Positions 11,282 through 23,000 of a DNA stretch of 64,000 nucleotides are shown here, in pieces. How positions within the stretch are numbered: position 1 is the first letter of the stretch; every line of letters begins with the position of its first letter. This DNA is from Volvox africanus. Lineage: Eukaryota; Chlorophyta; Chlorophyceae; Chlamydomonadales; Volvocaceae. The notes beneath the pieces are model-generated. The model was not told where the DNA came from. It saw only the letters and a program-made list of their open reading frames with translations, and searched no databases. The translations under genes and the position numbers were made by a program. The stretch lies in the NCBI GenBank assembly GCA_030268105.1, contig BSDZ01000103.1:996501-1060500 (forward strand). The letters run 5' to 3'.

Positions 11282-11737
11282 CTACGTGCCGATGACCTCA
11301 ATACACATCCCCTCCTGATTGCATATCGGGCAGCACCGCGCTCGATCTCGTAGAGACAGCTCGTGCCAGCATCCGGGGCACAGACAGCAATGGACTTTGC
11401 GACCATGCCGGTATCCTATCGTCGCCATCTCCTCCATGCACACAGCGCACCGACCCTCTAATCCGCCGATGCCGCCGCCGTTGTGGCCACCTCTGCCGTC
11501 CCCACCGCCACTGTCACGGCGACGGCAACTTTTGCCCCTTGCGGTGGCGGCCAGTACGGCAGCAGCGTCACGCGGCGGACTGCGCCGCTGCCGGGATCCC
11601 CAGCTACTGCCATAGCCGGTTTCGCACTGTTGGCTAGGTGTTGTTGCAGCTGCATAAACTTTACCCGCGAGCCAACCAAACGTGTAGCTCGCGGCGGCGA
11701 CGAAAGCCAGTCGCAGAAGAGCCAAGGCGATGGCCAT
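11282..11737 (-). CDS. Small membrane-anchored RING-type zinc-finger protein
   Basis: Single-exon minus-strand frame; I chose the Met at 11737 (151 residues). It is placed just before a hydrophobic segment (about residues 2-30, MAIALALLRLAFVAAASYTF) that looks like a signal anchor; the frame itself is open a further 40 codons upstream. A Gly/Arg-rich linker follows. The C-terminal 55 residues form a C3HC4-like RING: C-A-V-C, then KVHCCLCPGC, then CPIC, ending IEVIGT. Such proteins usually act as E3 ubiquitin ligases at membranes; substrate unknown. A TGTAA motif lies at 11171-11175 on the minus strand, about 107 bases after the stop. An upstream exon cannot be excluded. Confidence 0.72.
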   Translation of the reverse strand: MAIALALLRLAFVAAASYTFGWLAGKVYAAATTPSQQCETGYGSSWGSRQRRSPPRDAAAVLAATARGKSCRRRDSGGGDGRGGHNGGGIGGLEGRCAVCMEEMATIGYRHGRKVHCCLCPGCWHELSLRDRARCCPICNQEGMCIEVIGT

Positions 11738-13707
11738 GCTTGCTTGCTTTGCTTGACTGCAAGTAGCGGTATTGCAGGGCAACGACAGAGCAGCCACTCG
11801 TGCGCCAGTATGTGAACGCTGAAGTGCCTTATCACACAAGACCCTTGCGTCCCTCACCCTTCACCTTATTCCGGCCCTTCCACCCTTCGAGGGATTTTTT
11901 TACTGGAACGACGCAAGCTAAGGAAAGCTCTCTGGTGAATTGGAAGCAATTGGAACCCTTGAGGTCTGACCACTATGAAGTTATACGACTGGGGCACGCT
12001 AATATTTTGGATTAGGATTGGGACGACTGTAAGTACTGCTTGAGTGACATGTTAGGGAAATTGTATGCGAAGGCAGCAAAAAACAGAGCGGAGTGCTGTA
12101 AAGTGCTGTAGCGGACAGAACTTCTGTTACTATGCCTTTTGTCGCTTTTTTAAACAAAGAAGTTTGACATTTAAAGCTGGACTCCTGAGCTCTCACCTAT
12201 GGCTCCGTGCGAAATCTTATTAGGGCTTGCTACGTCGTTTTTGTCATGGTCCCGTTCAAGGGTTGTCTTGGGCAACTTTGGACGGTCCAAATAGGAATTA
12301 ACGCGCCAAAAGGTCAAAACGTTGACGGGATTGACAGAGAATGGCAGATGGGCTACTGCAAAATGGATCCTAAAATCATATCCGAAAACATTCCGATGTG
12401 GTGATTGGTGAGTTTTGGGATGTAGTTATCGGCTGACCCATGGGGACGTACCGGACACACTGCATGAGATATAGATACATAAAGCCTGGAATAGGTCAGA
12501 CCCACGTCCAAATTATGTATAGATATTATACGGTAACTAGCGCAGCGGCAGCAAACAGCCCCGTGTACGGAGGACCGACGACGGCCGGGCCGCTTTGACG
12601 CGTTCCACTCATCCTTTTGACCGTTTTAGGAAATAACCAATCTACCTGACGATGGAAGATTGTAGATTATCTATTTCTAATCTACCGCATGTCAATTTCA
12701 CTTCTCGCACGAAACCGGCTGTGAGCGGTTCTCGCACGAATTGGTACCTGTATGAATGCGCAATCACAGACTTGTCGCATGTTTAAATAGTACTCGATCG
12801 GCTCTGCGTCCGTGGTCTAATTATCTAGCGAGCACAGCGATTTTTATCCTCATCCTCGCCAGCACCGTCATTATTGTGCACGTGGTGCTTCTGCTGGCAG
12901 ATCAGAGCGGTCTTAGTATTCTCATCAGTGGATCTGATCCATAGCCCTGAGCAAGTCAGTTTATAAACTCCCGCGGACGGGTGCCGACCGATGACACGAC
13001 ATCGGTGACATGACTTAGCAGCTCCTATTGCTGTCAAGGATCAAAGACGGTAAGTTGGAGCAAAGGGGCAGAAGTGTAGCAAAGAGGAGCTTAGGGACGG
13101 ATTGCGCTTTGACCCTCCAGTAATCGCGTGTGCAGTCGTACGGTTGGATCCACCCCCTGCCGTGCTACAAAGGTCCACAAGATTCGACGATCAGATTCAC
13201 ATCTACAGGTTCCCGCATCTTCTTGGGCAGGTTGTTTGTGTCGGGGCATCCTCGCCTTGGGCACCTCTCCAAATCCTCTCCACCTCCGCCTCCATCTCCA
13301 CCGCCCCCCTCGCCCTTTCGGCTTCGTGTTGCTATCACGTCCCGAGAAGCAGTTCAATAACCGACAATCGATTAACTACATATATACATACACACATACA
13401 TACAAACAGAATTACAGATAGACAGAATTACAGATACTCAGACAAACGGACAGACGAACCTCATCTAGGAGCTGGTGAGGCTTGTGTGTTCCTGATGGCC
13501 TGAGCAAGGGAGACGGGGAGGGAGCAGAGCACGCGGTGCCACAGACGGACGAAGCTGCGAGGCCCCCACCCCTGCTGCGCTCTGGTTCAGTCCGGTCAGG
13601 ACCCGCCCCGGTGCTCGCCCGTGCAGGCAGGCCCTCGCCGTCAGTGCAACACCCGTTTATACTAAGCTGTCTTGCATAAGCTTACTGGCAGTCACAGCAA
13701 GGGCGCC
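11738..13707. other. Intergenic, no gene recognised
   Basis: About 2 kb with no convincing coding frame. It presumably contains the divergent 5' regions of the RING gene and MED18. Its right part carries one copy of dispersed repeat R190b (13466-13654). Confidence 0.55.
13466..13654 (-). repeat. Dispersed repeat R190b, copy 1 (diverged)
   Basis: Reads, like 59690-59850, from CCTG-rich sequence through GCTCTGGTTCAGTCCGGTCA to GTGCAACACCC. Related copies are at 35387-35570 and 45387-45545 in the opposite orientation. It lies directly upstream of the MED18 start and may overlap its promoter or 5' UTR. Confidence 0.6.
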
Positions 13708-15702
13708 ATGAGCAACGCGGCCGCCACGGTGCCTGGTGCTGGCAGCGGCAGCTCCACCGCAGCCGCCGCAGGGGGTGGGAATGGTGGCGGCGGCGGCGGC
13801 GGCGGCGCCTCCTTCACCGAGTGCCGCGCAGTTGGTATCGTTGACCGACCTGACCATATTGGCAGCCTCGCAAACCTTCTACGGGCCTTGTGTTCCTCGT
13901 ACTGCACTCACGCAACCCACACGGTGGTTTTCCGGATGCCCCTGCCGGCCCCGCCCGGGGCGCCGCCCGGGGGCACGAGTGCTCTCGTGCGGTTGAGTCG
14001 GAGACTGCCTGGCAATGGGATCTTGAATCCACAAGGGGCCGGTTCCCGGTTGCAGCACCCCTTCCTGGAGGATGCACCGGAGCGGTGAGGCATAAGGAGT
14101 GGACAGAAGTGGAAGAGAGAAATGGGGGAGTAGAAGAAAGAGGGGTGGAAGAGAGAAATGGGGGAGTAGAAGAAAGAGGGGTGGAAGAGAGAAATGGGGG
14201 AGTAGAAGAAAGAGGGGTGGAAGAGAGAAATGGGGGAGTAGAAGAGAGAGGGGTGGAAGAGAGAAATGGGGGAGTAGAAGAAAGAGGGGTGGAAGAGAGA
14301 AATGGGGGAGAAGAAGAAAGAGGGGTGGAAGAGAGAAAGGCGAGGGTAGAAGAGAAAGGAGGGGTAGGAAAGAGAGAGGAGGCGTAGAAGGGAGAGGGGT
14401 AGAAGGGGGACGGGGGGCAAGGGAAGGACGGATGGAAACAAAAGGAGGCAGAAGACAAGGAAGTGGACACTCCTTCTCGCTCATGTTATGCACCCGACCT
14501 CATCACGTTTGTAACAAATGCATCCCAAACGTCTCTCTCAAATTATCATCACCATTTTTTGGCTATCATCATCCTCATCATCCTCATCGTCGTCATCATC
14601 ATCTCCTTCATTTCTATGGACACCGGGCGCAGGTGGGAAGTACGGCACGAGGGCCCACCTCTGCAAGGTCCCGCTCTCAACGCCCTCCCGGCAGCCATGA
14701 GGGAGGTTTCAGATACTGCGTGTTTCGGGTCGGGGACGCTGGACTTCTGGAAGGTGGGCAGGGAACTAAGAGGTGTAGGTTGCCGGGATTCTGTGCTGAC
14801 GTCAGCCGGGGTCGGCTTGGCTTGGCGTGAGAGACAGTTCTTGAGTCGAGCTCAAAGTTTCGAAGTCCAGAATAGAGTCGTTAAAATCTTCAGTTCATTA
14901 AGGTAGGTTATGTTCGATGCCCATTCAGTTATCGAGGTAGGTCATAGAGGTAGGGTGCCCAGCCACCTGGGTTGCTCGACGACATGTGTTCGTACGACTC
15001 TGACATTTGAGTTTGAGTTTGAGTTTGAGTTTAATAAAAAAATGGTTTTGGGATTGGTTGACGGAAATAGTTACTTTTCTCTTTTCCCTCCCCGCCTCCA
15101 AATTTTCGCCTGCACAGACTCTCGGTGGCAAGTTGGAGTACGAGATGTACCGGGACGGTAACGAGTACAGCATCGTATTCCACGGACATGAAATCAAGGT
15201 GGAGCTTTTTTTACGGCGGGATGTCAGGTTGGGCCTTATGACTGAACCTCGGAACGTTCAAAGCCGGTGCTGCCCGGGCCATCCTTTTTCAAGAACCACA
15301 TGTTAAACCATATGCGACTTGACGCTCTGGCGAAATCTAGGCCTCTCCAAAACTCCACAGCTTCTTAAACCCTAAATCCTCTAAACCCTGAATATCGAAA
15401 TATCTAAATCTTAAAACCCCGAATTTCAAAACCCATAAACCCGCGTCCCCCAGGTGGTTCTGGCCTCTGTATGCTCGCTCGTGGAACCGCACGTCCTCAA
15501 AGACGCTTCGAGCCTCAAACGGATCAGCAACAATCTGGTGGTGGAAGCCTCGCTGCTGGTGCCGGAGGGACGGCACTACGAAGGCGCCAACCTGCTGGGG
15601 GTGTTTGGTGGACGGCTCATGCCGTACGTCAAGCTCGTACGGGCAGAGGTGCCGCCAGCAGCAGCAGCAGCTGCTGCCGCTGCCGGAAGTCGCAGGAAAT
15701 GA
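13708..15702 (+). CDS. MED18: Mediator complex subunit 18 (4 exons)
   Basis: Head-module subunit of Mediator, the nuclear coactivator bridging transcription factors and RNA polymerase II. Exons 13708-14084, 14633-14753, 15118-15198 and 15454-15702 join in frame to 275 residues. After a Gly/Ala-rich start, FTECRAVGIVDRPDHIGSLA matches the first strand and helix of MED18. Exon 2 carries WEVRHEGPPLQGPALN, like the W-x-V/L-R-H/Y-x-G segment of plant and animal MED18. Exons 3-4 carry LEYEMYRDGNEYSIVFHGHE and NNLVVEASLLVPEGRHYEG, then FGGRLMPYVKLVR, matching the C-terminal strand that ends ...L-x-P-L-V-H-L in known MED18. I chose the ATG at 13708; an in-frame ATG at 13672 would add 12 residues. Identification rests on these motifs by eye. 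Intron 1 contains a 36-bp minisatellite. Confidence 0.82.
14111..14340 (+). repeat. 36-bp minisatellite in MED18 intron 1
   Basis: Six full copies plus a partial one of a purine-rich 36-bp unit beginning GGAAGAGAGAAATGGGGGAG. Because 36 is divisible by three, every frame without a stop stays open, which creates long repetitive open frames on both strands that are not genes. Confidence 0.95.
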
Positions 15703-17381
15703 AGAGAAGCGTCACCTTTTAAGCTACAGCCGTATAGCTGTAGCGCTGTCTAGCTGTAGCACCTCCTCGTTCCTTAAATCTAGCATGACACAGAGCAGCA
15801 GGAGAGTGAAACCGCGGCCGTGTTTTGCCGGCTAGGTCGTTCGGTAGTAAGTAGTGGGAGGGGTGCGTAGGAACTCAGTACACTCCCTCGCACAGTCTCA
15901 ATGCGGTCGACGATGACCTCCTTGATCCTTGTTCCGAAGGAGCTCCAGAGGCGAAGCCCAGGAGGCGAGGAAGGTGGGTGGGGATGAGGCGTCGGGGGTA
16001 TTGGGGGCTTGAGCTTGGGATTTAGGGGTTGGAAGGGGGAAGGAATGAAAGGAATGGAAGGAATGGAAAGCGGCGGATGAGGGGGACACAGAAGGGGCAC
16101 ATGATTTGCTGGTGTGATGCCAGCTCGGACAGACAGACAGACAGACAGAACAGTAGTGCATGAAGAGGCTGTCCATGTTACCGCCGCGACAGTTAGGTTG
16201 GGGGGTAGCGCCAGAACGGGGACCTGGTTTACTCATCAGCGCAATATAATAAAATAATGGTTTTGGAGCGGTTTTCCCTGGTGCGATTTTTGGGGGAGGG
16301 GGAGGAGGGGGAGCAGAAGTGCCCTGGCATATGTTGCTTGGTAAACCTTCCGTGTCGGGCATACAGTATGGTGATCACTCGTTAAGGCATATCTGGTTTG
16401 GGCTTCGAGTAAAGAATAGACATTTTGACTGGAACCTGGAGTCTTTGAAGAAATCTGCTATTTTGTGCCCTCGACCTTTTTAATGCCGGAAAGCGGGGGT
16501 GTGCTGGGGAACGTCTCGGTGGGACGCGTAATTAAATGCATGATGGCCATTTCTCATGGGAGATGCAGAACACTTGATAATTTAGACGGCGTAAAACATC
16601 TCAGCGGGAAGATGAGGCTGCATGTATGGTTAGACTGGTAAATTTGGTCCTATTCACGTAGGAACATGAAAGGGTCGTACCAGTACTGGCGAGTTTACTA
16701 ATAGCCGTGCGCAGCGCTGTTTGAAGGCAAGCTATAGTTCGCAATTGTAGGGGGCCAAAATCTGGCAAGGTTTCATATCTTGCTTTTGCATCGTGGGCTA
16801 AAGCGAAACCTTGCATTATGAGCAGTCGCGGTAAGATAAACCGCCTGACGAGACCCAGTTTCGTTAGTGTGCATGCTTCCTGGGCACCTCAAGTTGCGCC
16901 CATGTTGAAACTTACCTTAAGATATACTGGACTGGCTCATAAGTCAACATGTTTCAGAGAAGTTATGCAAGGGCGCATCGTACGACACTAGAACGTGTTT
17001 TGAGTTAGCACGCAACCCACTCAAAACGCAAGCATATTCATGAGTATTTTGTAATTCTAAATCCTGGTCTCTGCTTCTGCTTTAAAAAGTTGTTGACTCA
17101 TTGACCAACGACGTTATCCTTTGCCGTGCAAGGATTCCTGCATAACTCAACTTATCTGTTATTATATGATTTTAGATTTGTTTTGGTCTTAAAGCTGCTA
17201 CAACATAGCTACCAGCCACGAGCGGCCGTGCAGTGCGATTGCTTGGGACTTGCCGCTTGCCTTAAAATTTTGCACCATGTTGTCACTCATGAGACCATCG
17301 TAGATAAGGAAAACAACATCGACGCTGAGGCCTTCGTCGCGGCGCCACCAGCGACATCGCCAGGCAGCCACGACCCTTGGC
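15703..17381. other. Intergenic, no gene recognised
   Basis: Between MED18 and the PP2C gene. It contains a short CAGA tract near 16130-16150 and a pyrimidine/purine-biased stretch at 15940-16100. I see no gene. Confidence 0.55.
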
Positions 17382-20034
17382 ATGAGCCGACAAAATCAGC
17401 GTTATCCGAGTCCATTTGGTGGAGGAAGAGTGAGTGAAATGCACTGCCTTTGGACCGCAGATGAAACTCGTTCCTCATGTCCTGATGTCCGCGGCCCTGC
17501 TTGCCTTTGCAGAAGCAGCCCGATGGCCTCAACTCGCAAAGCTATCTATCAGGAACTGGCGTACAAGCAGCTCTCGGAGGGCTAGGTTACGGGGTGAATG
17601 GCAGACCATTGCCTAACGGCGCAAACGGCATCCCATACCTTCAGCCCTCAATATTCGCCAACACAAAGCTTGGCAGCGGCCGCATGAACAATGACCCAGC
17701 TGCACCAACCAACAACCCCAACGGCGCCGCGGCGGTGCCGGCGGCCCCGCCTGGTGGCCGCCCGACGGCTCAGCCTCCCGGTCGTAATGCTCCAGGGACG
17801 ATCTCCCCGAAGATCTCAGGAACATTCACAGTGACAAACGCGAACACCATTGCACGCAAGAACAGTGGACATGCAAACGGCGGCACCATGCTGGGGGGAA
17901 ATAACACTGCCCCCGCGGGAACCCTCGCTGGGCTAGCGCGCATGGTGGCGTCAGCCGTGGGAGGTGTCGCCAGCGTGGGCGGCGCCGGGGCCAGCGGGCC
18001 CGCGGGACTCTCCGTCATCGGCGCTGCAACTCGCGGCGGAGGCGGCCCTGGTATGTCCGCCACGCTGCCCGCTGGCCGGGGCACCAACGGTGCTCTGAAT
18101 GGCGGTGTTGCCGGGAATGGCGCCACTGTGTCACGGCCGCCAACTGGAAACGGCATGACAGCGGCGATTCGTACGGCAGCTGCCGTACCTGGCCTGGCTT
18201 TTTCCGTTGGTTCTAATCAGTCAATGGGCAGTCGGGGCTATCAAGAGGATTACCGGGTTATCTGCGATACGACAGCCGCCCCTGGACTTACGAACCTACC
18301 CAACATGCTGCTCGGCGCGGCTGTGTACGATGGCCACGGTACGACATAATGTGATTTTTGAACGGTTCGATTCCCCTTGTTTTTGCGGCGTTTCGGGGTT
18401 TGGAAACTCTTAATGGAAACTCTTTTTGAAGAATTTGCAAACCCAAATCGACCATACCCAAAATCAAAGTAATCAGATTTGGGGCGATCATAAACACCAT
18501 CTTACTTCTCGGTGTTGGGACATTTCTTTCCTTGAAAAGAAAAAATGTATGTAATCTGAGTATATGAAGCTACGAATCCAAAACCACAAATCAAGAATAC
18601 AAGTTATGACATCACGTCACAAACCAATCCTAAGTCGTGAATACTTTAATCTTCAACGCTAAGTCTCCATCGCATCATTACATTGGGCCGCGGCAAGTAT
18701 GTCGAGGCACTACGGGGGAGGGGACAGGACCATGGGCCGGGGAGGGGGGTTAGGAGAAGGAAGGGGAGGGGCGGCATGAGAAAGGAGAAGAAAAGGAGAG
18801 GGAAGAGGAGGATAAGGAGGGGGGCTGCAACCCGGAGGGGGAGGGGGAGGAAGAGGAGGAGGCGTGATCCGGTGGATTGGATTTCCGAAGGAGTCGCAAC
18901 CCTGCTTCCTTCTTGCCTCATTTTACCGCCATGTACTGCAAAACATCGATTCCGTACAGGTGGCAAGCAAGTCTCCCACTGGCTTTCCTCATCGTACTGT
19001 CTCCTCAACCGCGCCATGGAATCCGTACAACAGCTCATATCCAATGGCGGGAGCCCCAATGACGTGGCTGCCGTACTGGAGGATGTATTTATAGCCTGTG
19101 GAAATGCAGCCATTGCAGCCCGCATGACGGCCGGGTCATGTGTCGCCATGGCGTTACTAATCCAGCAGGCCGGCGTCCCATGGGTTCTGTCGTCCAATGT
19201 CGGCGACAGTCGTACGATTATGGTTAGTTGGGACGAGCATGAGGCCGGCGGGCGGCCGGAGGCAGCGCAGTTGTCGGTTGACCACAAATTGGGGCCAGCC
19301 AAACTGAGTGAGGAAACGCGGCGAGTGCAGGTGAGTGACGGGGGAGTGCGCGCGCGCGCCGTGTGCTTCTTCTGGAAGAAGAGACTGTATGTGCATAACG
19401 TTGTAGGACCTTGGGGTGGTTAAGGTTACCCCGCCTTCCAGACTGTCGGCCATACCGTTAATTTCAGTTGCAGTGCACTTACAATTCCAACTTCCAACGG
19501 CTTCCTCATCATGTGCCTCCAACAGGCTTCGGGAGGAACGGTAATTCAGTTATTCGGCACGTGGCGTATTGATGGCAGTTTGGCGGTTGCCAGGGCCATC
19601 GGGGATTGCGAGTTCTCGCGCTACGTGTCCTGCAGGCCAACGGTCAACTGCCGGCAGTTAATGCGGAGGGACCGTTGGCTAATCATTGCCTCGGACGGGT
19701 TGTGGGTGAGAGGAGCTGGGAGTTGGGGGGGGGGAAGTGGGCGCGGATAGAAAAAGGGGAAGGAGAGGGGGTGCAAGAGATGTGAGTCTCTCTTTCTTCT
19801 CCAAGCCCTATATCACCTAACTACCTATATTCCTAAAATCTAACTACCGATTTAACGGAACCCACCTCCCAGGATGTGATGACCAATGAAGAAGTCGCCA
19901 TGTTCTGTAAGGCTCAACAACAACTAACCGCCGCCAAGCTCTCGGAGGCTCTTGTGCGGGAGGCCGTACGCAACCGCGGCTCTGGTGACAACACCACCGT
20001 CGTGGCCGTACGACTGCAGTACAACCCCACATAG
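17382..20034 (+). CDS. PP2C-type Ser/Thr protein phosphatase with long N-terminal extension (5 exons)
   Basis: PPM/PP2C metal-dependent phosphatase. Exons 17382-17429, 17513-18338, 18960-19330, 19526-19705 and 19873-20034 join in frame to 528 residues. The first exon starts with ATG and ends in a perfect GTGAGT donor. About 245 residues rich in Gly, Ala, Pro and Asn precede the catalytic domain and are probably disordered. Motifs in order: SMGSRGYQEDYR (metal-site acidic residue, about 254-264), AAVYDGHGG (about 286-293), MTAGSCVAMALL, SSNVGDSRTIM, WRIDGSLAVARAIGD, IIASDGLW and GSGDNTTVVAVRL near the C-terminus with the last metal-binding Asp. All catalytic motifs are present, so it should be active. 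No transit peptide or membrane segment is obvious. Substrate unknown. Confidence 0.93.
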
Positions 20035-23000
20035 CAGCTACAGCAGCGTCAGGAACATCAGCCCTCGTTACAGCTCCGAACCCCCAGGCAGCTGCGGCAA
20101 CAGCAGCGACGGCAGGTGCTGCTACTGCGGCAACAGCAGCTACTGCATGGGTTGCATTTGCAGCTTCAGGATCCGGAGGGGGGTCCCATCTTCCCGATCG
20201 GGGAGTTGGAGGGGCGCAAAGATGGCGAGCTGCCGCCGCGTCCCGCATCCCATCCCGCTGTTTGTTTGACGATTCAGAGAGGGTACTGCGAGGGGCTGCC
20301 ACCCCGGGTGGCGGCGGCGACACCGTCACCACGAGTTGCCAGGGTGGCGGCGGCGGCGGCGGCGGCGGCGCGGCGCGACGCGGCCGCTGGGGCTGGTAAT
20401 CCCGTTGTACGACTGCCGCGGCTGCTTCGGGGCGGCGCAGGGACGCATAGAGGATAGCCGCGGCGTGACGATGGGGGGTATCATACACAGCACATTCCGG
20501 AATGTCGTACGTACCATAAGGCCTGGTATGCTAGTATGGCAACGCCATTCTACGTGTACGACATTGGTGCTTGCTGGCCTTAAGGGGGGATCTTTAGTAT
20601 TGTCGCACGCGACGGTTGATACGGTTTTGAAACCTTCAAGACTCAAAACTTCGTCATACAACGGTAATGCAACGGTGATGTAACCATTACCCATGCATGC
20701 ACACGGCCCGCAACGCAGGGAGAGCGCATTAACCTCTGCCGAAACAGTCGTACAAACCACGTCGTGCACATGCAGCGTGCTTAGGTCCCTTGTACGGCAC
20801 TGGACTAGCGGCTGCTTAAGGAAAACAGCAGGGGTGAGTTCACCTGATGGGGGATACGGCAGGTATAGCTTTTTGACGATGGTTCTTTTTATAAGAAATG
20901 TCGGATGGAAAGACACAAATGAGACTGTGCCGGATTTCGCGCGTCGATGCATTCCGCGTTTTCGACTATTAAGGACGTGCGTGTGGCGTTCGGATTGGTT
21001 AGTCGGTTGGTTAGTTTCCAAACCGTTTTCTCGGCTATGCACATGTGTCAGGTACAGGTCAGATGCCGACCTTGGTACGGCAGTCCAGGGACATATTGAC
21101 CCGATCACGTCAACCGCCGATGGGGCCCCGTCTTCACTTTTCGAAGGTCATGTGTTTGCGTGTTGTGTGTGTATTTGCCCCGGGCACAACTTAATTGCCC
21201 CAGCCAAATGTGGATTCAACCCCCCCTTGCCCCCCCTTGCCTTCCAAATACCAAGGCAGTCACCGCAGTTGTACAATTATGGTGTCTGGTCTTTTGAAAA
21301 AGGATTTAACAAATAATGTTTTTTTGTGGAGTCGATCAGGAAGCAATAGGCTGGCTGGCAAGTATCCGTGTGTGTGTGTGTGTGTGTTATGACAGGCTGT
21401 TAAAGAGCCTTTAGGGAGGACCGACCGTTAAGGGCACGAGGGTCTAGATGTACGATAGTTTGCACGGGTACGGGCACGGTACGACGGTATGTATGCTTGT
21501 CCACGGGCCACGTGGTTGGGAAGCATCGCGTCAGTTGCCGGGGGTCCCCCCCCGTTGCTTCACGTTGGGAGTGAACGTAAGGTCGTGTCTGTGTGTATGT
21601 GCAGTCGGTATCTGCGTGACAGAGGGTTTCCCTCATCATCACCGGGAGAAGGCTATGTGGAAAGCGGGAAGTTAAAAGCAGTGCCGGATACGGCAGTAGG
21701 TCAACGACTGTGATAGCGCAGCGTTTGACCGGCGTCAGTGCGCATGGGGGGGGTTCGTGACTAAGTTCGCGGTTAGCCGTCATAACCGTCTTGAGCATCG
21801 TGGCATCGGGTTTTCGTAAACGCTGCCGTTCTGAAGATGGGAGGACGGGGATGTACGGATGTAGGGGTCTGTAATATTTTTATCTGGCGCTTGGTTCTGG
21901 TCTTTTTGCAGTTCGTATGATCGTATCGTACGGTAAACATGCACGGCACTACATAGCATCCTCGTTGGACTGTCGGGTGTGGAGGGGGGATAGCTTGGAG
22001 AGTTCTTTGCTATGCGCCAGCCGTGCCGTACAGAAGTACGATTGTACTGCATCGGCAAGGTTGTGCGGGTCCCAGGTACACGGGTGTTGAGCGCACGCGT
22101 CCTGAGAGCGGTCTGTAGTAACCAGCGGAGGGTGAGGGACAACAAGATATGCGATGATGGGATGTGTACGGCATGCCGTGAGTTGTACGGCTTGTAAAAT
22201 GTGTTACCGAACTATGCAAGGAGCTCTTTATGGAACTTGCATGTGTTGCATTCGTAAGAACCCCACATATGCACACAGAAAAACGAATACATCACATACA
22301 TATCTATTCCCCTGTGTGCACATTGTATTTATCGTATGCGTGTGTGTACATACACACAAGCTATGGCGTAAATATAAAAACGCACTTCGCTGGCTGCATC
22401 TGCTTCCTTCTCATACGTTGTGGCATACATCTAGCCGAGAAGTCCCCCGCCAGGAGCTGCGCAGGTGGCAAGGCAAACTACGGCCTTCTGTACAGACAAA
22501 AGAACGTAGGGTATTTAAGTGCGCTGGGAAATGCAGATGTGCAAAGGCACCTGCCCTCCTCCTACCCCTTCCTCTTAACATTTAGATTTTGGGTTGCATT
22601 TTCAAAAAGCATGGTACTGAGTTGAAGCTGAACATTGAGGGCGCAAAGGCAGTTCTCGTATCCGCAGTCATATTTCTTCTCCAGAAAGCACATCACAGCA
22701 CGTATACAATCGTGTCACCATGTGCACACGGCAGCTCGAGGCAGGAGGACAGGATGAACTAAAGTAAGTAAAATAAACACTTTTTGTACCATACCCGCCG
22801 ACATGCCTTCCAAGCGAAGACAACAAGAGAAGTTTTCTGTTTTGGTGACATCAATTTACTACTGGTGATCTCGAAGACACAGATCCGTACTCGTACATCC
22901 GTACTCGTATATTCGCAGTCCCATTACGAGATGCTTACTATCGGACCACTCCGGGAGCCCTTTCGGTGCATACGCCGAAAAACACATGTGCCGAAATTCG

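Noticed and set aside
13814..14830. Several open frames of 140-240 codons on both strands
   Set aside because: They come from the 36-bp minisatellite in MED18 intron 1; only the left part of one overlaps the real exon.
18646..19302. 218-codon minus-strand frame
   Set aside because: Antisense shadow of PP2C exon 3 and the purine-rich intron before it.
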